From Stenotrophomonas sp. ISL-67 (GTDB lineage Bacteria > Pseudomonadota > Gammaproteobacteria > Xanthomonadales > Xanthomonadaceae), in contig NZ_JAGGRL010000007.1 of NCBI RefSeq assembly GCF_018612915.1, forward strand, positions 62,001-126,000: DNA of 64,000 bases. The letters are read 5' to 3'. The notes below the pieces were generated by a model. That model had not been told where the DNA came from. It did not search any database and saw only the letters and a list, made by a program, of their open reading frames with translations. Below, piece after piece: positions 17,930-26,695 of the stretch; position 1 is the stretch's first letter; each line of letters starts with the position of its first letter. A program made the translations under genes and the position numbers.

Positions 17930-18157
17930 TCAGTAGATGGTCGTGTTGTGCAGCGTCACCTTCTCGCCCTCGCGCTCCAACGCTTCCTGCGCGAACTGTT
18001 CCGCATCCAGGGCGACGATCCGGCAGCTTCCAGGTCCGGCTTGAGGTTCACCACGCCCCCGCTCAGCTGAAGAAACGTCGGCAGGCGGGCGGCGCGGGCG
18101 TTCTTGGCATAGAAATCGGCGTCATGGCCGGCGTGGGCTGCACCGGAAGTCAGTGCA
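17930..18157 (-). pseudogene. Decayed, frameshifted gene remnant
   Basis: Reading leftward, one frame gives a coding-like segment (HDADFYAKNARAARLPTFLQ, then LSGGVVNLKPDLEAAG) and a second frame continues it (RIVALDAEQFAQEALER, EGEKVTLHNTTIY) to a stop at 17930-17932. No start codon precedes it. This is what a 5'-truncated gene with one frameshift would look like. The family is not recognised. It sits between the SDR gene and the toxin-like operon, so it may mark an insertion or deletion boundary. Confidence 0.5.
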
Positions 18158-18174
18158 GTTCTGCGAGAAATTCA

Positions 18175-18681
18175 TCAATAGATCAGCCTTCTTCTAACGC
18201 ACAGACCCAAAACGCCTTCGAGACGACTTAATGTGATCCAGCAAGTTGATACAGGCGGCGGGGCAACATGCGTGCAGACTGCCGGAATCCTGTACTTCCG
18301 CTTGTTGAGGGGAAGACTCGCCTGGCGGGCTTCGTTCGAGATCAATACAGCCCCATGGCATCTACTTGAGGCAATGATCAAAAGGTCATTCTCATCAACT
18401 CCGTCGGGGTGATACTGATCGTCCGTCACACCAAGCGCGGCCATGATTGAACTGGCGTCGGAAAGAACATCATTGGTCACGGGCAGGACTGTTATCCCGA
18501 CCTCCTGAAGCCACCGCGCGCACTCCGACGATACGTAGCCAACCTCGTCTTTTGCAGGCTGCGGAATGCACAGCCTCCCTGCCTTGCAGTCATCTTCGAG
18601 CCATTCCCAGAAAGGCGGAAACTGCTCGATCGGATAGTTATCCCATGCATGGACGATGGCGGAAGCGTCAATGACCTGCAC
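18175..18681 (-). CDS. DUF4411 PIN-like protein (putative nuclease/toxin)
   Basis: 168 residues. The N-terminus MQVIDASAIVHAWDNYP carries the first acidic residue of a PIN-like fold; a second acidic cluster is in GVDENDLLIIASS, then VLISNE and RIPAVC typical of DUF4411. PIN-fold proteins are Mg-dependent RNases and frequent toxins. Its ATG lies 14 bp inside the 3' end of the ImmA/IrrE gene, so the pair is co-translated. Lower GC than surrounding core genes. Last gene of a four-gene leftward operon. Confidence 0.75.
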   Translation of the reverse strand: MQVIDASAIVHAWDNYPIEQFPPFWEWLEDDCKAGRLCIPQPAKDEVGYVSSECARWLQEVGITVLPVTNDVLSDASSIMAALGVTDDQYHPDGVDENDLLIIASSRCHGAVLISNEARQASLPLNKRKYRIPAVCTHVAPPPVSTCWITLSRLEGVLGLCVRRRLIY

Positions 18682-19825
18682 AATAGCTCTCCAGCTTGTG
18701 AAGATCGTTCAATTTCAGGCCATCCAGAAACCGGCTCGCCCTGGTTAGCGATATGCGCTTCTGGTTCAACGCCGTCAACACGGTACGAACGTAGCCATCC
18801 CCAAAAATGTGCTTCGGTTCGCGATAGCGATACATACGTGTGCCGCCATCGCTCTCGTCAAGCGACTGCCCACTTTGCCATGCCTTGTAGTCGTCATAAG
18901 CGTCACGACTTATACGCCCCAACGCCAACAAGCGAAGGAGGTGCACCTCCGAGCTCGCGCCCGTGACTTTTCGCCACGGAGCCAGCCAAGCGTCGAATTC
19001 CGAAGCCTCTGTCGGCATCTCGCGCACATTGATATTTGCAGCGAGTGCGTCTGGAACGAGGAGCTGAGCGGCGAATTGATTTGCCTCGCGCTCCCGACCC
19101 TCGCTTTGGCGCTCAGAGAGATCCGCATCTTCATCAATCACGCTGTCCTTATGGAGAAGGATGTGCGCAAGTTCGTGAATAAGCGTGAACGTCTGACGGC
19201 TTTCGAATCGGGCCTTCCTGACAACAATCAGCGGGAATGCCTCATGATATATGGCAAGACCCAACACGGAACTGGACTTGGGAACCTGCCACTTACCTTG
19301 GTAGCCATTGGTACGGAACACAAGTATTCCCTTCCGCTCAATGGCCTGGCGGTACCCTTCAAAGGTGCTGACGCCATCCAACCCAAGCCAGTCGCGGACA
19401 CCTGCCACCGCACGTTGCGGCCCCATCCCGGTCAGCGTCGGCGGATCAAAATCCTCCACGGCATCATCTCCGATGTCCGCTCGCAGCGAGAGGTATGCCT
19501 CACGTTGCCACTCTGCGCGCTCGATGATGCGCTTGAGGGCACTCTCCATGTCCACTTTCTGGTTGGCCAGCGTACGGAAGCCGTTGGTAAATACCTTCTC
19601 TGGATTTACGGGTCCGTGCTCAAGGAAGAACAGAACACCTCTACCGAAGTAGCTGGCCATCCTTCGGAGCTGGTTATAGGTAAGGGCAGCTTCTCCACGC
19701 TCTAGAGCCGCGAAGAGCGAATGGCTGACATCGATGGCAGCGGCAAGCTCCTCCGTTGTGATGTGCCTCTCGGCACAACACCACTGGATTCGATGCCAAT
19801 TTATGTTCGCTATGCGCTCTACCAT
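18668..19825 (-). CDS. XRE-type HTH and ImmA/IrrE metallopeptidase protein
   Basis: 385 residues. The N-terminal XRE HTH is at about 20-60 (HITTEELAAAIDVSHSLFAAL). The ImmA/IrrE zinc peptidase domain has the metal motif HELAH at 217-221 and a downstream Glu247 in EREANQFAAQLL as third ligand. ImmA/IrrE proteins cleave regulators to relieve repression. Here the peptidase probably cuts or neutralises a partner from the same operon (the DUF4411 protein or the antitoxin upstream). Only one base separates the preceding ORF's stop from this ATG. Markedly lower GC than neighbours, suggesting transfer. Confidence 0.85.
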   Translation of the reverse strand: MVERIANINWHRIQWCCAERHITTEELAAAIDVSHSLFAALERGEAALTYNQLRRMASYFGRGVLFFLEHGPVNPEKVFTNGFRTLANQKVDMESALKRIIERAEWQREAYLSLRADIGDDAVEDFDPPTLTGMGPQRAVAGVRDWLGLDGVSTFEGYRQAIERKGILVFRTNGYQGKWQVPKSSSVLGLAIYHEAFPLIVVRKARFESRQTFTLIHELAHILLHKDSVIDEDADLSERQSEGREREANQFAAQLLVPDALAANINVREMPTEASEFDAWLAPWRKVTGASSEVHLLRLLALGRISRDAYDDYKAWQSGQSLDESDGGTRMYRYREPKHIFGDGYVRTVLTALNQKRISLTRASRFLDGLKLNDLHKLESYCAGH

Positions 19826-19826
19826 G

Positions 19827-19964
19827 TCAGTCCCAGCTCTTGCCGGCCGGGGCCCGTCGAATGGGCCGCTCCCTGTCGCGCAATACTAGTGGCTCCTCGT
19901 TTGGACCTCCAGCAAGCGCGTCGCAAATCACACGGCCCGGCATACCTTCAGGCCAGATTGCCAT
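19827..19964 (-). CDS. 45-residue ORF in the toxin-like operon
   Basis: Starts with ATG at 19964 inside the 3' end of the DUF2384 gene (17-bp overlap) and stops one base before the ImmA/IrrE ATG, so spacing is that of a real operon member. Sequence: MAIWPEGMPGRVICDALAGG, a central acidic part, and a basic tail RRAPAGKSWD. It occupies the place where a RES-domain toxin normally follows a DUF2384 antitoxin but is far too short and shows no RES motifs. It may be a small antitoxin, a remnant or chance. Confidence 0.35.
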   Translation of the reverse strand: MAIWPEGMPGRVICDALAGGPNEEPLVLRDRERPIRRAPAGKSWD

Positions 19965-20166
19965 GATCGATCCGCGCCAGCTCGTGCTCTACATCCCGGG
20001 CTCCGGCAACTGTCACCAGCAGGTCCATAGGTTTCGCCCCCAGGATCCCGTTGGCCGCTGACAGCCAACGCGTGGCTTTTTCGTCACTTCCAAACACCCG
20101 CGCGGCCTCCCGGGTCACCCGCGTGACGCGCAGCGCTCCATCCACCTCGGCTTTCATTTGGTTCAT
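19948..20166 (-). CDS. DUF2384 (ParS/MbcA-type) antitoxin, short form
   Basis: 72 residues from the ATG at 20166, which has GGAGA 7 nt upstream; in-frame ATGs at 20184 and 20202 lack one. The body REAARVFGSDEKATRWLSAA, NGILGAKPMDLL and GARDVEHELARIDHG matches the C-terminal toxin-binding domain of Xre/MbcA/ParS antitoxins. The usual N-terminal DNA-binding part is missing or minimal, since family members run about 120-150 residues. The cognate RES toxin gene is absent; an ImmA/IrrE peptidase and DUF4411 protein follow instead. Confidence 0.65.
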   Translation of the reverse strand: MNQMKAEVDGALRVTRVTREAARVFGSDEKATRWLSAANGILGAKPMDLLVTVAGARDVEHELARIDHGNLA

Positions 20167-20393
20167 GGTCAGATCTCCGGCCATATTGCGTTCATTGTGC
20201 ATCGCCCGGCATCACCCAGCAGGCCGAGCAATGAAAAGGCAGGCTGCGCCCAGTTCCGGTGAAAGGCGGATGCGTCTTATGCCCAGACCCAGCATTGAAT
20301 TAAAACAAACGCTTGAAACGCGCGTAACTTCGCCGAACTGGACACGATCCACCGCTTCCGCCAGACTTCGCCCTTTCCTGTTCCGTGGCACCC

Positions 20394-20837
20394 ATGGCGA
20401 AACTGCTGGTCCTGCATGGCCCCAACCTCAACCTGCTCGGCACGCGCGAGCCGGGGGTGTATGGGCATACCACGCTGGCGCAGATCGACCAGGCCCTGCT
20501 GGCCCAGGCGCAGGGCGCCGGGCACGCGGTGGAAAGCCTGCAGTCCAACGCCGAGCACGTGCTGGTGGACCGGGTGCAGGCCGCCCGCACCGACGGTACC
20601 ACGTTCATTCTGATCAACCCGGCCGCGTTCACCCACACCTCGGTAGCCCTGCGCGATGCGCTGGCGGCGGTGGGTGTGCCGTTCATTGAAATCCACCTGT
20701 CCAACCCGCATGCCCGCGAACCGTTCCGCCAGCACAGCTATTTCAGCGACAAGGCGGTCGGCGTGATCTGCGGCTTTGGCGCCGACAGCTACCGCTACGC
20801 GATGGACGCGGCGCTGGTGCGGCTGGCCGCCGCCTGA
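20394..20837 (+). CDS. aroQ: 3-dehydroquinate dehydratase, type II
   Basis: Cytoplasmic enzyme of the shikimate pathway (3-dehydroquinate to 3-dehydroshikimate). 147 residues from the ATG at 20394, giving the standard [16 protein letters not shown]; an ATG at 20385 only adds MAP. The catalytic Tyr is in [10 protein letters not shown] and the catalytic His in [11 protein letters not shown], followed by [15 protein letters not shown]. Directly upstream of accB-accC, a common arrangement in gammaproteobacteria. Confidence 0.96.
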   Translation: MAKLLVLHGPNLNLLGTREPGVYGHTTLAQIDQALLAQAQGAGHAVESLQSNAEHVLVDRVQAARTDGTTFILINPAAFTHTSVALRDALAAVGVPFIEIHLSNPHAREPFRQHSYFSDKAVGVICGFGADSYRYAMDAALVRLAAA

Positions 20838-20899
20838 CACCCATTGACCCGAGCGCTCCACGCTTCCCACCACACTGACATCAAACACCAGAGGCCCCT

Positions 20900-21382
20900 A
20901 TGGATCTCCGCAAAATCAAGAAGCTGATCGACCTGTTGGAAGAGTCGAACCTTGCCGAAATCGAAATCAAGGAAGGCGAGGAATCCGTCCGCCTGTCGCG
21001 CGCCCCGGTGTCGGGCTACGGCATGATGCAGGCCCCGCCGCAGATGATGATGGCCCCGGCCCAGCCGGCCGCCCAGGCGATGCCGATGCAGTCGCCGACC
21101 GAAGCCTCCACCGGTGGCACCGCCAAGCCGGGCCCGGCGCTGCCGGACGGCCACGTGCTGCGTTCGCCGATGGTCGGCACCTTCTACACCTCGTCCGCAC
21201 CGGACAAGCCGGCGTTCGTCAGCATCGGCCAGCAGGTCAAGGCCGGCGAAACGCTGGCGATCATCGAAGCGATGAAGATGTTCAACCCGATCGAAGCCGA
21301 TGCTTCCGGCACCATCGTGGCCATCCTGGGTGAAAACGGCCAGCCGGTCGAATTCGACCAGCCGCTGTTCGTGATCGGTTAA
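20900..21382 (+). CDS. accB: Biotin carboxyl carrier protein of acetyl-CoA carboxylase
   Basis: 160 residues. N-terminal dimerisation helix [21 protein letters not shown], a flexible Ala/Pro/Met/Gln-rich linker (about 35-75), and the biotinyl domain with the biotin-accepting Lys in [13 protein letters not shown]. Carries CO2 between biotin carboxylase and carboxyltransferase in the first step of fatty-acid synthesis. Ten bases upstream of accC, same operon as aroQ. Confidence 0.97.
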   Translation: MDLRKIKKLIDLLEESNLAEIEIKEGEESVRLSRAPVSGYGMMQAPPQMMMAPAQPAAQAMPMQSPTEASTGGTAKPGPALPDGHVLRSPMVGTFYTSSAPDKPAFVSIGQQVKAGETLAIIEAMKMFNPIEADASGTIVAILGENGQPVEFDQPLFVIG

Positions 21383-21392
21383 GGATCCGTCC

Positions 21393-22760
21393 ATGCTCGA
21401 CAAAGTCGTTATTGCCAACCGAGGGGAGATCGCGCTGCGCATCCTGCGCGCGTGCCACACCCTCGGCATCCGCACGGTGGCCGTGCATTCCACGGTCGAC
21501 CGCAACCTCAAGCACGTGGCCATGGCCGACGAGTCGGTCTGCATTGGTCCGGCGCCGTCGCCGGAAAGCTACCTCAACATCCCGGCGCTGATCGCGGCGG
21601 CGGAAGTGACCGATGCCCAGGCCATCCACCCGGGTTACGGCTTCCTGTCGGAAAACGCCGATTTCGCCGAGCGCGTGGAAGAATCCGGTTTCATCTTCAT
21701 CGGCCCCAAGGCCGACACCATCCGCATGATGGGCGACAAGGTGGAAGCGATCCGCGCGATGAAGGCCGCCGGCGTGCCGTGCGTGCCCGGTTCGGGCGGA
21801 CCGCTGGGCGAGGACATCGTGGCCAACACCAAGATCGCCCGTGAGATCGGCTACCCGGTCATCATCAAGGCGGCGGGTGGCGGCGGCGGGCGCGGCATGC
21901 GCGTGGTGCATGCCGAGGCATCGCTGAAGACCTCCATCGAAACCACCAAGAGCGAGGCCAAGGCCGCGTTCGGCAATGGTGAGGTGTACATGGAGAAGTT
22001 CCTGGAGAATCCGCGCCACGTGGAGATCCAGGTGCTGGCCGACGGCCAGGGCAACGCCATCCACCTGGGTGAGCGCGACTGCTCCATGCAGCGCCGCCAC
22101 CAGAAGGTGGTGGAAGAAGCGCCGGCACCGGGCATCAGCGCCGAACAGCGCGAAGAGATCGGCAAGGTCTGCACCGAAGCGTGCGTGCGTATCGGCTACC
22201 GTGGCGCGGGTACCTTTGAGTTCCTCTATGAAGACGGCCGCTTCTACTTCATCGAAATGAACACCCGTATCCAGGTGGAGCACCCGGTAACCGAAATGGT
22301 GACCGGTATCGACCTGGTGGTGGAGCAGCTGCGCATCGCTGCCGGCCACAAGCTGAGCATCAAGCAGAGCGATGTGGTGCTGACCGGCCATGCGATCGAA
22401 TGCCGCATCAACGCCGAAGATGCCGAAACCTTCGTGCCGAGCCCGGGCCAGATCACCGCGTTCCACCCGCCGGGTGGTCCAGGTGTGCGCGTGGATACGC
22501 ACATCTACGCCGGCTACCGCGTGCCGTCGAACTACGACTCGATGATCGGCAAGCTGATCGTGCACGGGCCGGATCGTGAAACCGCCATCGCGCGCATGCG
22601 CGTTGCGCTGAGCGAGATGGTGGTGGACGGGATCAAGACCAACGTGGCGCTGCAGCAGCGCATCATGCGCGACAAGGGCTTCCAGGCGGGTGGGCAGAAC
22701 ATCCACTATCTGGAGAAGCGCCTGGCCGAGCGCAAGAACAAGTCGATTGCGTTGACGTGA
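21393..22760 (+). CDS. accC: Biotin carboxylase subunit of acetyl-CoA carboxylase
   Basis: 455 residues, usual length. N-terminal domain [23 protein letters not shown]-grasp glycine-rich loop [15 protein letters not shown], and active-site segments [20 protein letters not shown] and [16 protein letters not shown] are all present. It carboxylates the biotin on AccB using ATP and bicarbonate. A rho-independent terminator follows 28 bp after the stop. Confidence 0.97.
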   Translation: MLDKVVIANRGEIALRILRACHTLGIRTVAVHSTVDRNLKHVAMADESVCIGPAPSPESYLNIPALIAAAEVTDAQAIHPGYGFLSENADFAERVEESGFIFIGPKADTIRMMGDKVEAIRAMKAAGVPCVPGSGGPLGEDIVANTKIAREIGYPVIIKAAGGGGGRGMRVVHAEASLKTSIETTKSEAKAAFGNGEVYMEKFLENPRHVEIQVLADGQGNAIHLGERDCSMQRRHQKVVEEAPAPGISAEQREEIGKVCTEACVRIGYRGAGTFEFLYEDGRFYFIEMNTRIQVEHPVTEMVTGIDLVVEQLRIAAGHKLSIKQSDVVLTGHAIECRINAEDAETFVPSPGQITAFHPPGGPGVRVDTHIYAGYRVPSNYDSMIGKLIVHGPDRETAIARMRVALSEMVVDGIKTNVALQQRIMRDKGFQAGGQNIHYLEKRLAERKNKSIALT

Positions 22761-22787
22761 TCTGCTGGGTGGCTGGTTGAACAGGGA

Positions 22788-22816
22788 GGCGGGCATTGCC
22801 CGCCTTTCTGCTTTTT
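22788..22816 (+). terminator. Terminator of aroQ-accB-accC
   Basis: GGCGGGC-ATT-GCCCGCC, a perfect 7-bp GC stem with 3-nt loop, followed by TTTCTGCTTTTT. Confidence 0.85.
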
Positions 22817-22864
22817 GGGGGTGCAGGCAGCCCGCTGGTGTTGCGTGGATGTTGCTCTGCGTGG

Positions 22865-22886
22865 GCCGACCAACGGTCGGCGCTAC
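22865..22886 (-). repeat. SMAG-type palindromic repeat
   Basis: GCCGACCAACGGTCGGCGC ending in TAC: GTAG foot on the minus strand and an imperfect palindrome around CCAACGG. Lies between the accC terminator and the end of the next gene. Confidence 0.85.
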
Positions 22887-22922
22887 CGGGAGCGGGCACC
22901 CGTTTGTGGCACAGAAGTGCCG

Positions 22923-25025
22923 TCAGTCCCGCAGGGGGACGGCCAGAAGGGGTTGGGCGCCGAGGGGGCCCATTGCCTGTCTTGCTGCGCCCAGTTCTTC
23001 CAGGTGCAGTTCGCCCTGGGCCTGGGCGGTGACCTTGAACAGCACGTTGTTGCCGATCATCACCTGCGCTTCGTCCTGCAGTGAGAGCAGGCCGGTGGGA
23101 TGGGCGTGGTGGTGCGCCAGCAGGGTTACCACGGTGGGCACGCCCCGCGGACTGTTACCCGCTGCGGCCACCGCGCGGCCACGGTCGCCGCTGGCGACCA
23201 GGAAGCTGCGGCTGTAGATCGTCTGGCCCACCTTCAGGTCGGCCAGCTGAGCGGCGTCCACGGCCAGCGCGGTGTGCACGCGGCCGGCGTGCGGGGGAAT
23301 GCGCGCCAACCCTCGGTTGATGCGGGCCACGGCCTGGCCCGAATCGCGGAACACCGGCTGCAGGCTGCCGTACTGCAGGAAATCGTCCATTGAGCGGCGC
23401 CGCCAGGTGAGGTAACTGCGGATGGCGGCGCGTTGCAGCTGGCTCAGCCGCAGGCGGTCGTTCTGTGCCACCGCGCTTTCATACACCTGCGCTGCCTCCA
23501 GGCTGGGCATGCCTCGATATTCCACGTTGAATTCGGCCTGGGTCATGAAGCGGTGCTCCTGCGCGGGAATCGCCTGGCGGATGTCGGCGATGCGGTGCGC
23601 GGGCTGGCCTCGGGGGGGCAGGCGACCGGCACCGGTGCCGCGCGGCAGGTACACCGAGATGCGTTGGGTATGTTCGTCCACCTGGCGCAGGCGCACGCGG
23701 AAGTAACGGTCGTTGAAGCGCAGGTAGTGCCGCAGCCGGTTGCCCTTGCGGCTCATGTACCAACCTGGCCTGCTGACGTCGGGCACGACGCCGCGGCGGC
23801 GCGCCTGGTATTGGGTGAGGGCCTGCCCGTGATGGGTCTGCAGCGTGCTGGACAGGTCCGCCGAAAACTCGGGCGCCGACGTGGCACAAGCCTCGCCGGG
23901 TGCCCGCCGACAGCGCAGGGTTCGCACCGGTGTCGGCGCGGCTTCGCGCACCTGGTAGATGCCGTCGCGCTTGACCAGTTCCAGCGCGCCGATGCGCAGG
24001 CCCAAACCATCGGTCAAGGTGGCGGCGTAGTACCGGCCATCCACGCAGACGGCGTTGCCTGAAAGGTCGGCCTCCGGAGGGTTGTAGTACAGGATGCCGT
24101 CGGGGCCAAACAGGTCCAGGCGCAGCCGGGCATGGTCCAGCGGCACCTGACGATGCACCTGCTCGGCCACATGGTCGAAGAGCGGAATGGAGCTGCCCGG
24201 GCGGGTCACGCCGGCAGCCACCGGCCGTGTGGCCGGTGCGCGCTTCCATTGCCAATCGCCGGTGTCGAAGATCACATTGATCGTGCCGTCGTCGGTCAGC
24301 ACCTGCAGCCGGCCTTCGCTGATGGTGAGGTCACGCTCGGCACCTTCATACCGCACCTGGACGCGACCGTCGTGCAGTTCGGCGGTCGTCTGGCGGATGA
24401 CCATGCCGGGACGTCGCGGCGCACCGCGTGGGTTGGCGGGTGCACCAGGTTCCAGTCCATGCATGCCCCCCAGCGCCATCACGGCGTTGGTCAGTTCGGT
24501 CCGACCCAGTGGACGATCCTCCAGGACATCGGCGCCGGCATCGAGTACAACGGCCGCCTCCTGCATGCCAAGCACGCTGCGTCCGCCGAGCACGGCACCT
24601 TCGGCAAGGGTGGTGATCGCATCCCCCACCTGCAGCAGCGCGCGCATGCCCGAGCCCAGCGGCGGCGTGCAGCGCACCCCCTCATACCGTAGCCACGCGT
24701 TGCGGGCGTCGCTGAACAGCTCGGTCACTGGGCTGCGAAGCAACCCCGCTACGCCATGCAGCACCCCGGGCATGCTCGGCGAGACGGCCACAGGAATGCA
24801 GTTTGTCGTCATTGGCCCGACGACGCGTCCCGCCGGTGGCGGCGGAGTCGCTATCGGCACTCTGGCCGCGTTGGTCACCGTCAACACCGCTGCCAACGCC
24901 TGCATCGGCGTCTCCACCCGACGGATGACGGAGGTGTCCAACGGACGGGGGAAAGCGGGTCTTACTGGGCCGCGGGCTGGGAAGCGACCAGTGGCGTGCC
25001 GGTGGTCGGCTGCGGTAGTGGGCAT
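22923..25025 (-). CDS. Large protein with degenerate ADP-ribosyltransferase-like C-terminus
   Basis: About 700 residues. The ATG at 25025 is used; in-frame GTG (25067, AGAGG upstream) and TTG (25082) starts are possible, the latter giving 719. The first 250 residues are Pro/Ala-rich, the middle is unrecognised. The last 170 read like an ART fold: LSQLQRAAIRSYL, ARINRGLARIP, then GRVHTALAVDAAQL, LKVGQTIYSRSFLVAS, and LSLQDEAQVMIGNNVLFKV. At the three catalytic positions (R, STS, ExE) it has Thr, VAS and EAQ (about residues 604, 629-631 and 671-673 in 719 numbering). No signal peptide. Could be a secreted effector or an inactive relative. Confidence 0.55.
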   Translation of the reverse strand: MPTTAADHRHATGRFPARGPVRPAFPRPLDTSVIRRVETPMQALAAVLTVTNAARVPIATPPPPAGRVVGPMTTNCIPVAVSPSMPGVLHGVAGLLRSPVTELFSDARNAWLRYEGVRCTPPLGSGMRALLQVGDAITTLAEGAVLGGRSVLGMQEAAVVLDAGADVLEDRPLGRTELTNAVMALGGMHGLEPGAPANPRGAPRRPGMVIRQTTAELHDGRVQVRYEGAERDLTISEGRLQVLTDDGTINVIFDTGDWQWKRAPATRPVAAGVTRPGSSIPLFDHVAEQVHRQVPLDHARLRLDLFGPDGILYYNPPEADLSGNAVCVDGRYYAATLTDGLGLRIGALELVKRDGIYQVREAAPTPVRTLRCRRAPGEACATSAPEFSADLSSTLQTHHGQALTQYQARRRGVVPDVSRPGWYMSRKGNRLRHYLRFNDRYFRVRLRQVDEHTQRISVYLPRGTGAGRLPPRGQPAHRIADIRQAIPAQEHRFMTQAEFNVEYRGMPSLEAAQVYESAVAQNDRLRLSQLQRAAIRSYLTWRRRSMDDFLQYGSLQPVFRDSGQAVARINRGLARIPPHAGRVHTALAVDAAQLADLKVGQTIYSRSFLVASGDRGRAVAAAGNSPRGVPTVVTLLAHHHAHPTGLLSLQDEAQVMIGNNVLFKVTAQAQGELHLEELGAARQAMGPLGAQPLLAVPLRD

Positions 25026-25169
25026 GGGCAACTCACGGGGAAGGCGTGCCCGATGAAATCGAAGCACCGCGCCTCTGTCCAAGAGAAGCTAACTAAACGA
25101 ATCGCAAAACCGATAGGCGCCGCATATATCCACGACGCAAGCGTCAAGGGCGGCGCAACCCAGCGGGCC

Positions 25170-25191
25170 CGGCAATGGGTTGCCGGGCGCA
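25170..25191. terminator. Hairpin between two leftward genes
   Basis: GCCCGGCAA-TGGG-TTGCCGGGC, a perfect 9-bp stem just beyond the stop of the 123-residue protein. No T-run follows on either strand, so it may slow rather than end transcription. Confidence 0.45.
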
Positions 25192-25195
25192 TGCA

Positions 25196-25567
25196 TCAAC
25201 GGCTGGCGTCAGCCGCCGTGATCTGGGTGTCCTTGACCGGGGCCACGCCGAGTGACGACGTCGGGTCGACGATCACCATGGTTTCGGTGGAGCCATCCGG
25301 CCAGACCACCTGGAAGGTGCTGCCCGCCGGCAGCGCGGCGAACGGCATGCCGCTCTGCGCGCGGTACACCGCGGCCACCTGGCTGGCACCGGCGCGGCGC
25401 ACGTCTTCCTGCGCCTTCACCGAGGTCAGGGTCACCTTCGACAATTGCCGGTAGCGGTCATCGTAGGTATCGATCATGACCAGGCCGACGGCACCGGCCG
25501 AATAGGCCACAAACAGCGCCACCCAGAACCAGAACTTGGCACCATGCAGGAATCGACGGTAATTCAT
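25196..25567 (-). CDS. Single-pass membrane protein of unknown function
   Basis: 123 residues. One N-terminal helix (FWFWVALFVAYSAGAVGLVMI), then a periplasmic domain with FQVVWPDGSTETMVIVDP. No family recognised. Its ATG overlaps the stop of the upstream gene by 4 bp, so the two are co-translated and probably work together. The ART-like gene begins 170 bp beyond on the same strand; whether it belongs to the same functional group is unknown. Confidence 0.65.
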   Translation of the reverse strand: MNYRRFLHGAKFWFWVALFVAYSAGAVGLVMIDTYDDRYRQLSKVTLTSVKAQEDVRRAGASQVAAVYRAQSGMPFAALPAGSTFQVVWPDGSTETMVIVDPTSSLGVAPVKDTQITAADASR

Positions 25568-26523
25568 GACCGGTTACTCCGCTTGATCAACTGCTCAACC
25601 AACGTTTTCATTTTCCCCGCACCTTGCCGCGATACCGCGGCGTCATACACGAAAGTGGCGAAGTCCTGCCCACCGTCCTGCGAACAGATCCCTCCGTTCG
25701 CGCAGAAATTGTTCATCAACACACTGTCCGGCCCACAGGCCATGCCCAGCTCGCACGCGGCCAGCCGCCAGGCCAGTTCGCTGAACTGGTCGCCGGCCAC
25801 CAGCCCCTGCAGCGCGCCATCGCCACTGGCGCGCTGGCCCATGGCGGTGGAAATGGCCATGTAGGCTTCCGGGTCGCGCGAACCCATCACCCGCTCCACC
25901 AGGTCGCGGCGGTAATCGGGGCTGTCCTTGAGCGGCTGCCCGTCGGCGAACAACGCCGCTTCGGCGGCCAGGTTGCCGGCGCGGGCGGCCAGCACGCGCT
26001 GGGTAAGAATCAACGAACGGCCAAGACCGTCGCTGGAAACGAAACCCGCGCAGCGGCGCGCCACGCGCTCGCGCGCCAGCACCATCGGCGAGGATGCGCT
26101 CATGCCCAACCCCGTGAGTACGTTGTTGTCGAGCTGGTAGCCGCCCGGGTCCATCGCATAGATGGCGCAGTAGTCGTACACGCGGCTGACCATCCAGCCG
26201 GCTTCTGCATTGCCATCGGCGGCCTGCAGGCGCAGTCGCCGGGCGTAGGCGAACAGGTCGGTGTCGCCTTCGATGTCGGCACGGATGTCCAGCGGCAATC
26301 CCGACGGCACGGCGGTGCTGCGCTCACTGGTCAGCAACTGGCGCGCCAACTGCTGGGCCTGCGTGGGCGCCGTCGAACCCGTCCCCACCTGCAGTTCACT
26401 GACCGCGCCCGGCGCATGGTCCGCCTGCAGCGCACGGCCACCCGCGCGATAGCCCACCACCCCAAGCAACGCCAGGGCCGGTACCACCAGCAGCCAGGTT
26501 TTGAGGGTGGGCGCGAGGGCCAT
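25564..26523 (-). CDS. Membrane-anchored protein of unknown function
   Basis: 319 residues from the ATG at 26523. N-terminal anchor [23 protein letters not shown], then an alpha-helical Ala/Leu-rich periplasmic part with several Cys ([36 protein letters not shown]) that may form disulfides. No known family recognised. The open frame continues to 26736 but overlaps the prmA promoter; no clear ribosome site marks the start. Divergent from prmA. Confidence 0.65.
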   Translation of the reverse strand: MALAPTLKTWLLVVPALALLGVVGYRAGGRALQADHAPGAVSELQVGTGSTAPTQAQQLARQLLTSERSTAVPSGLPLDIRADIEGDTDLFAYARRLRLQAADGNAEAGWMVSRVYDYCAIYAMDPGGYQLDNNVLTGLGMSASSPMVLARERVARRCAGFVSSDGLGRSLILTQRVLAARAGNLAAEAALFADGQPLKDSPDYRRDLVERVMGSRDPEAYMAISTAMGQRASGDGALQGLVAGDQFSELAWRLAACELGMACGPDSVLMNNFCANGGICSQDGGQDFATFVYDAAVSRQGAGKMKTLVEQLIKRSNRS

Positions 26524-26695
26524 TGAGCAGGACCGGTCCGATGGATTCAGACAGCAGGATGCGGAGTTTAGCAATGGCGTAACCTGTTGTCTGAACACCT
26601 CGTCGCGTCGCTTCTCACCGACCCTTGAGACACGCCTCGCCGCGACCGCCCGCAATCGTCTAGCATTCACCGTTTTCCGCAGGTCCTTACCGCCC

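Noticed and set aside
19827..19964. Calling the 45-residue ORF a RES toxin
   Set aside because: Far too short (RES domains are about 150 residues) and none of the conserved Arg/Tyr/Ser motifs is present.
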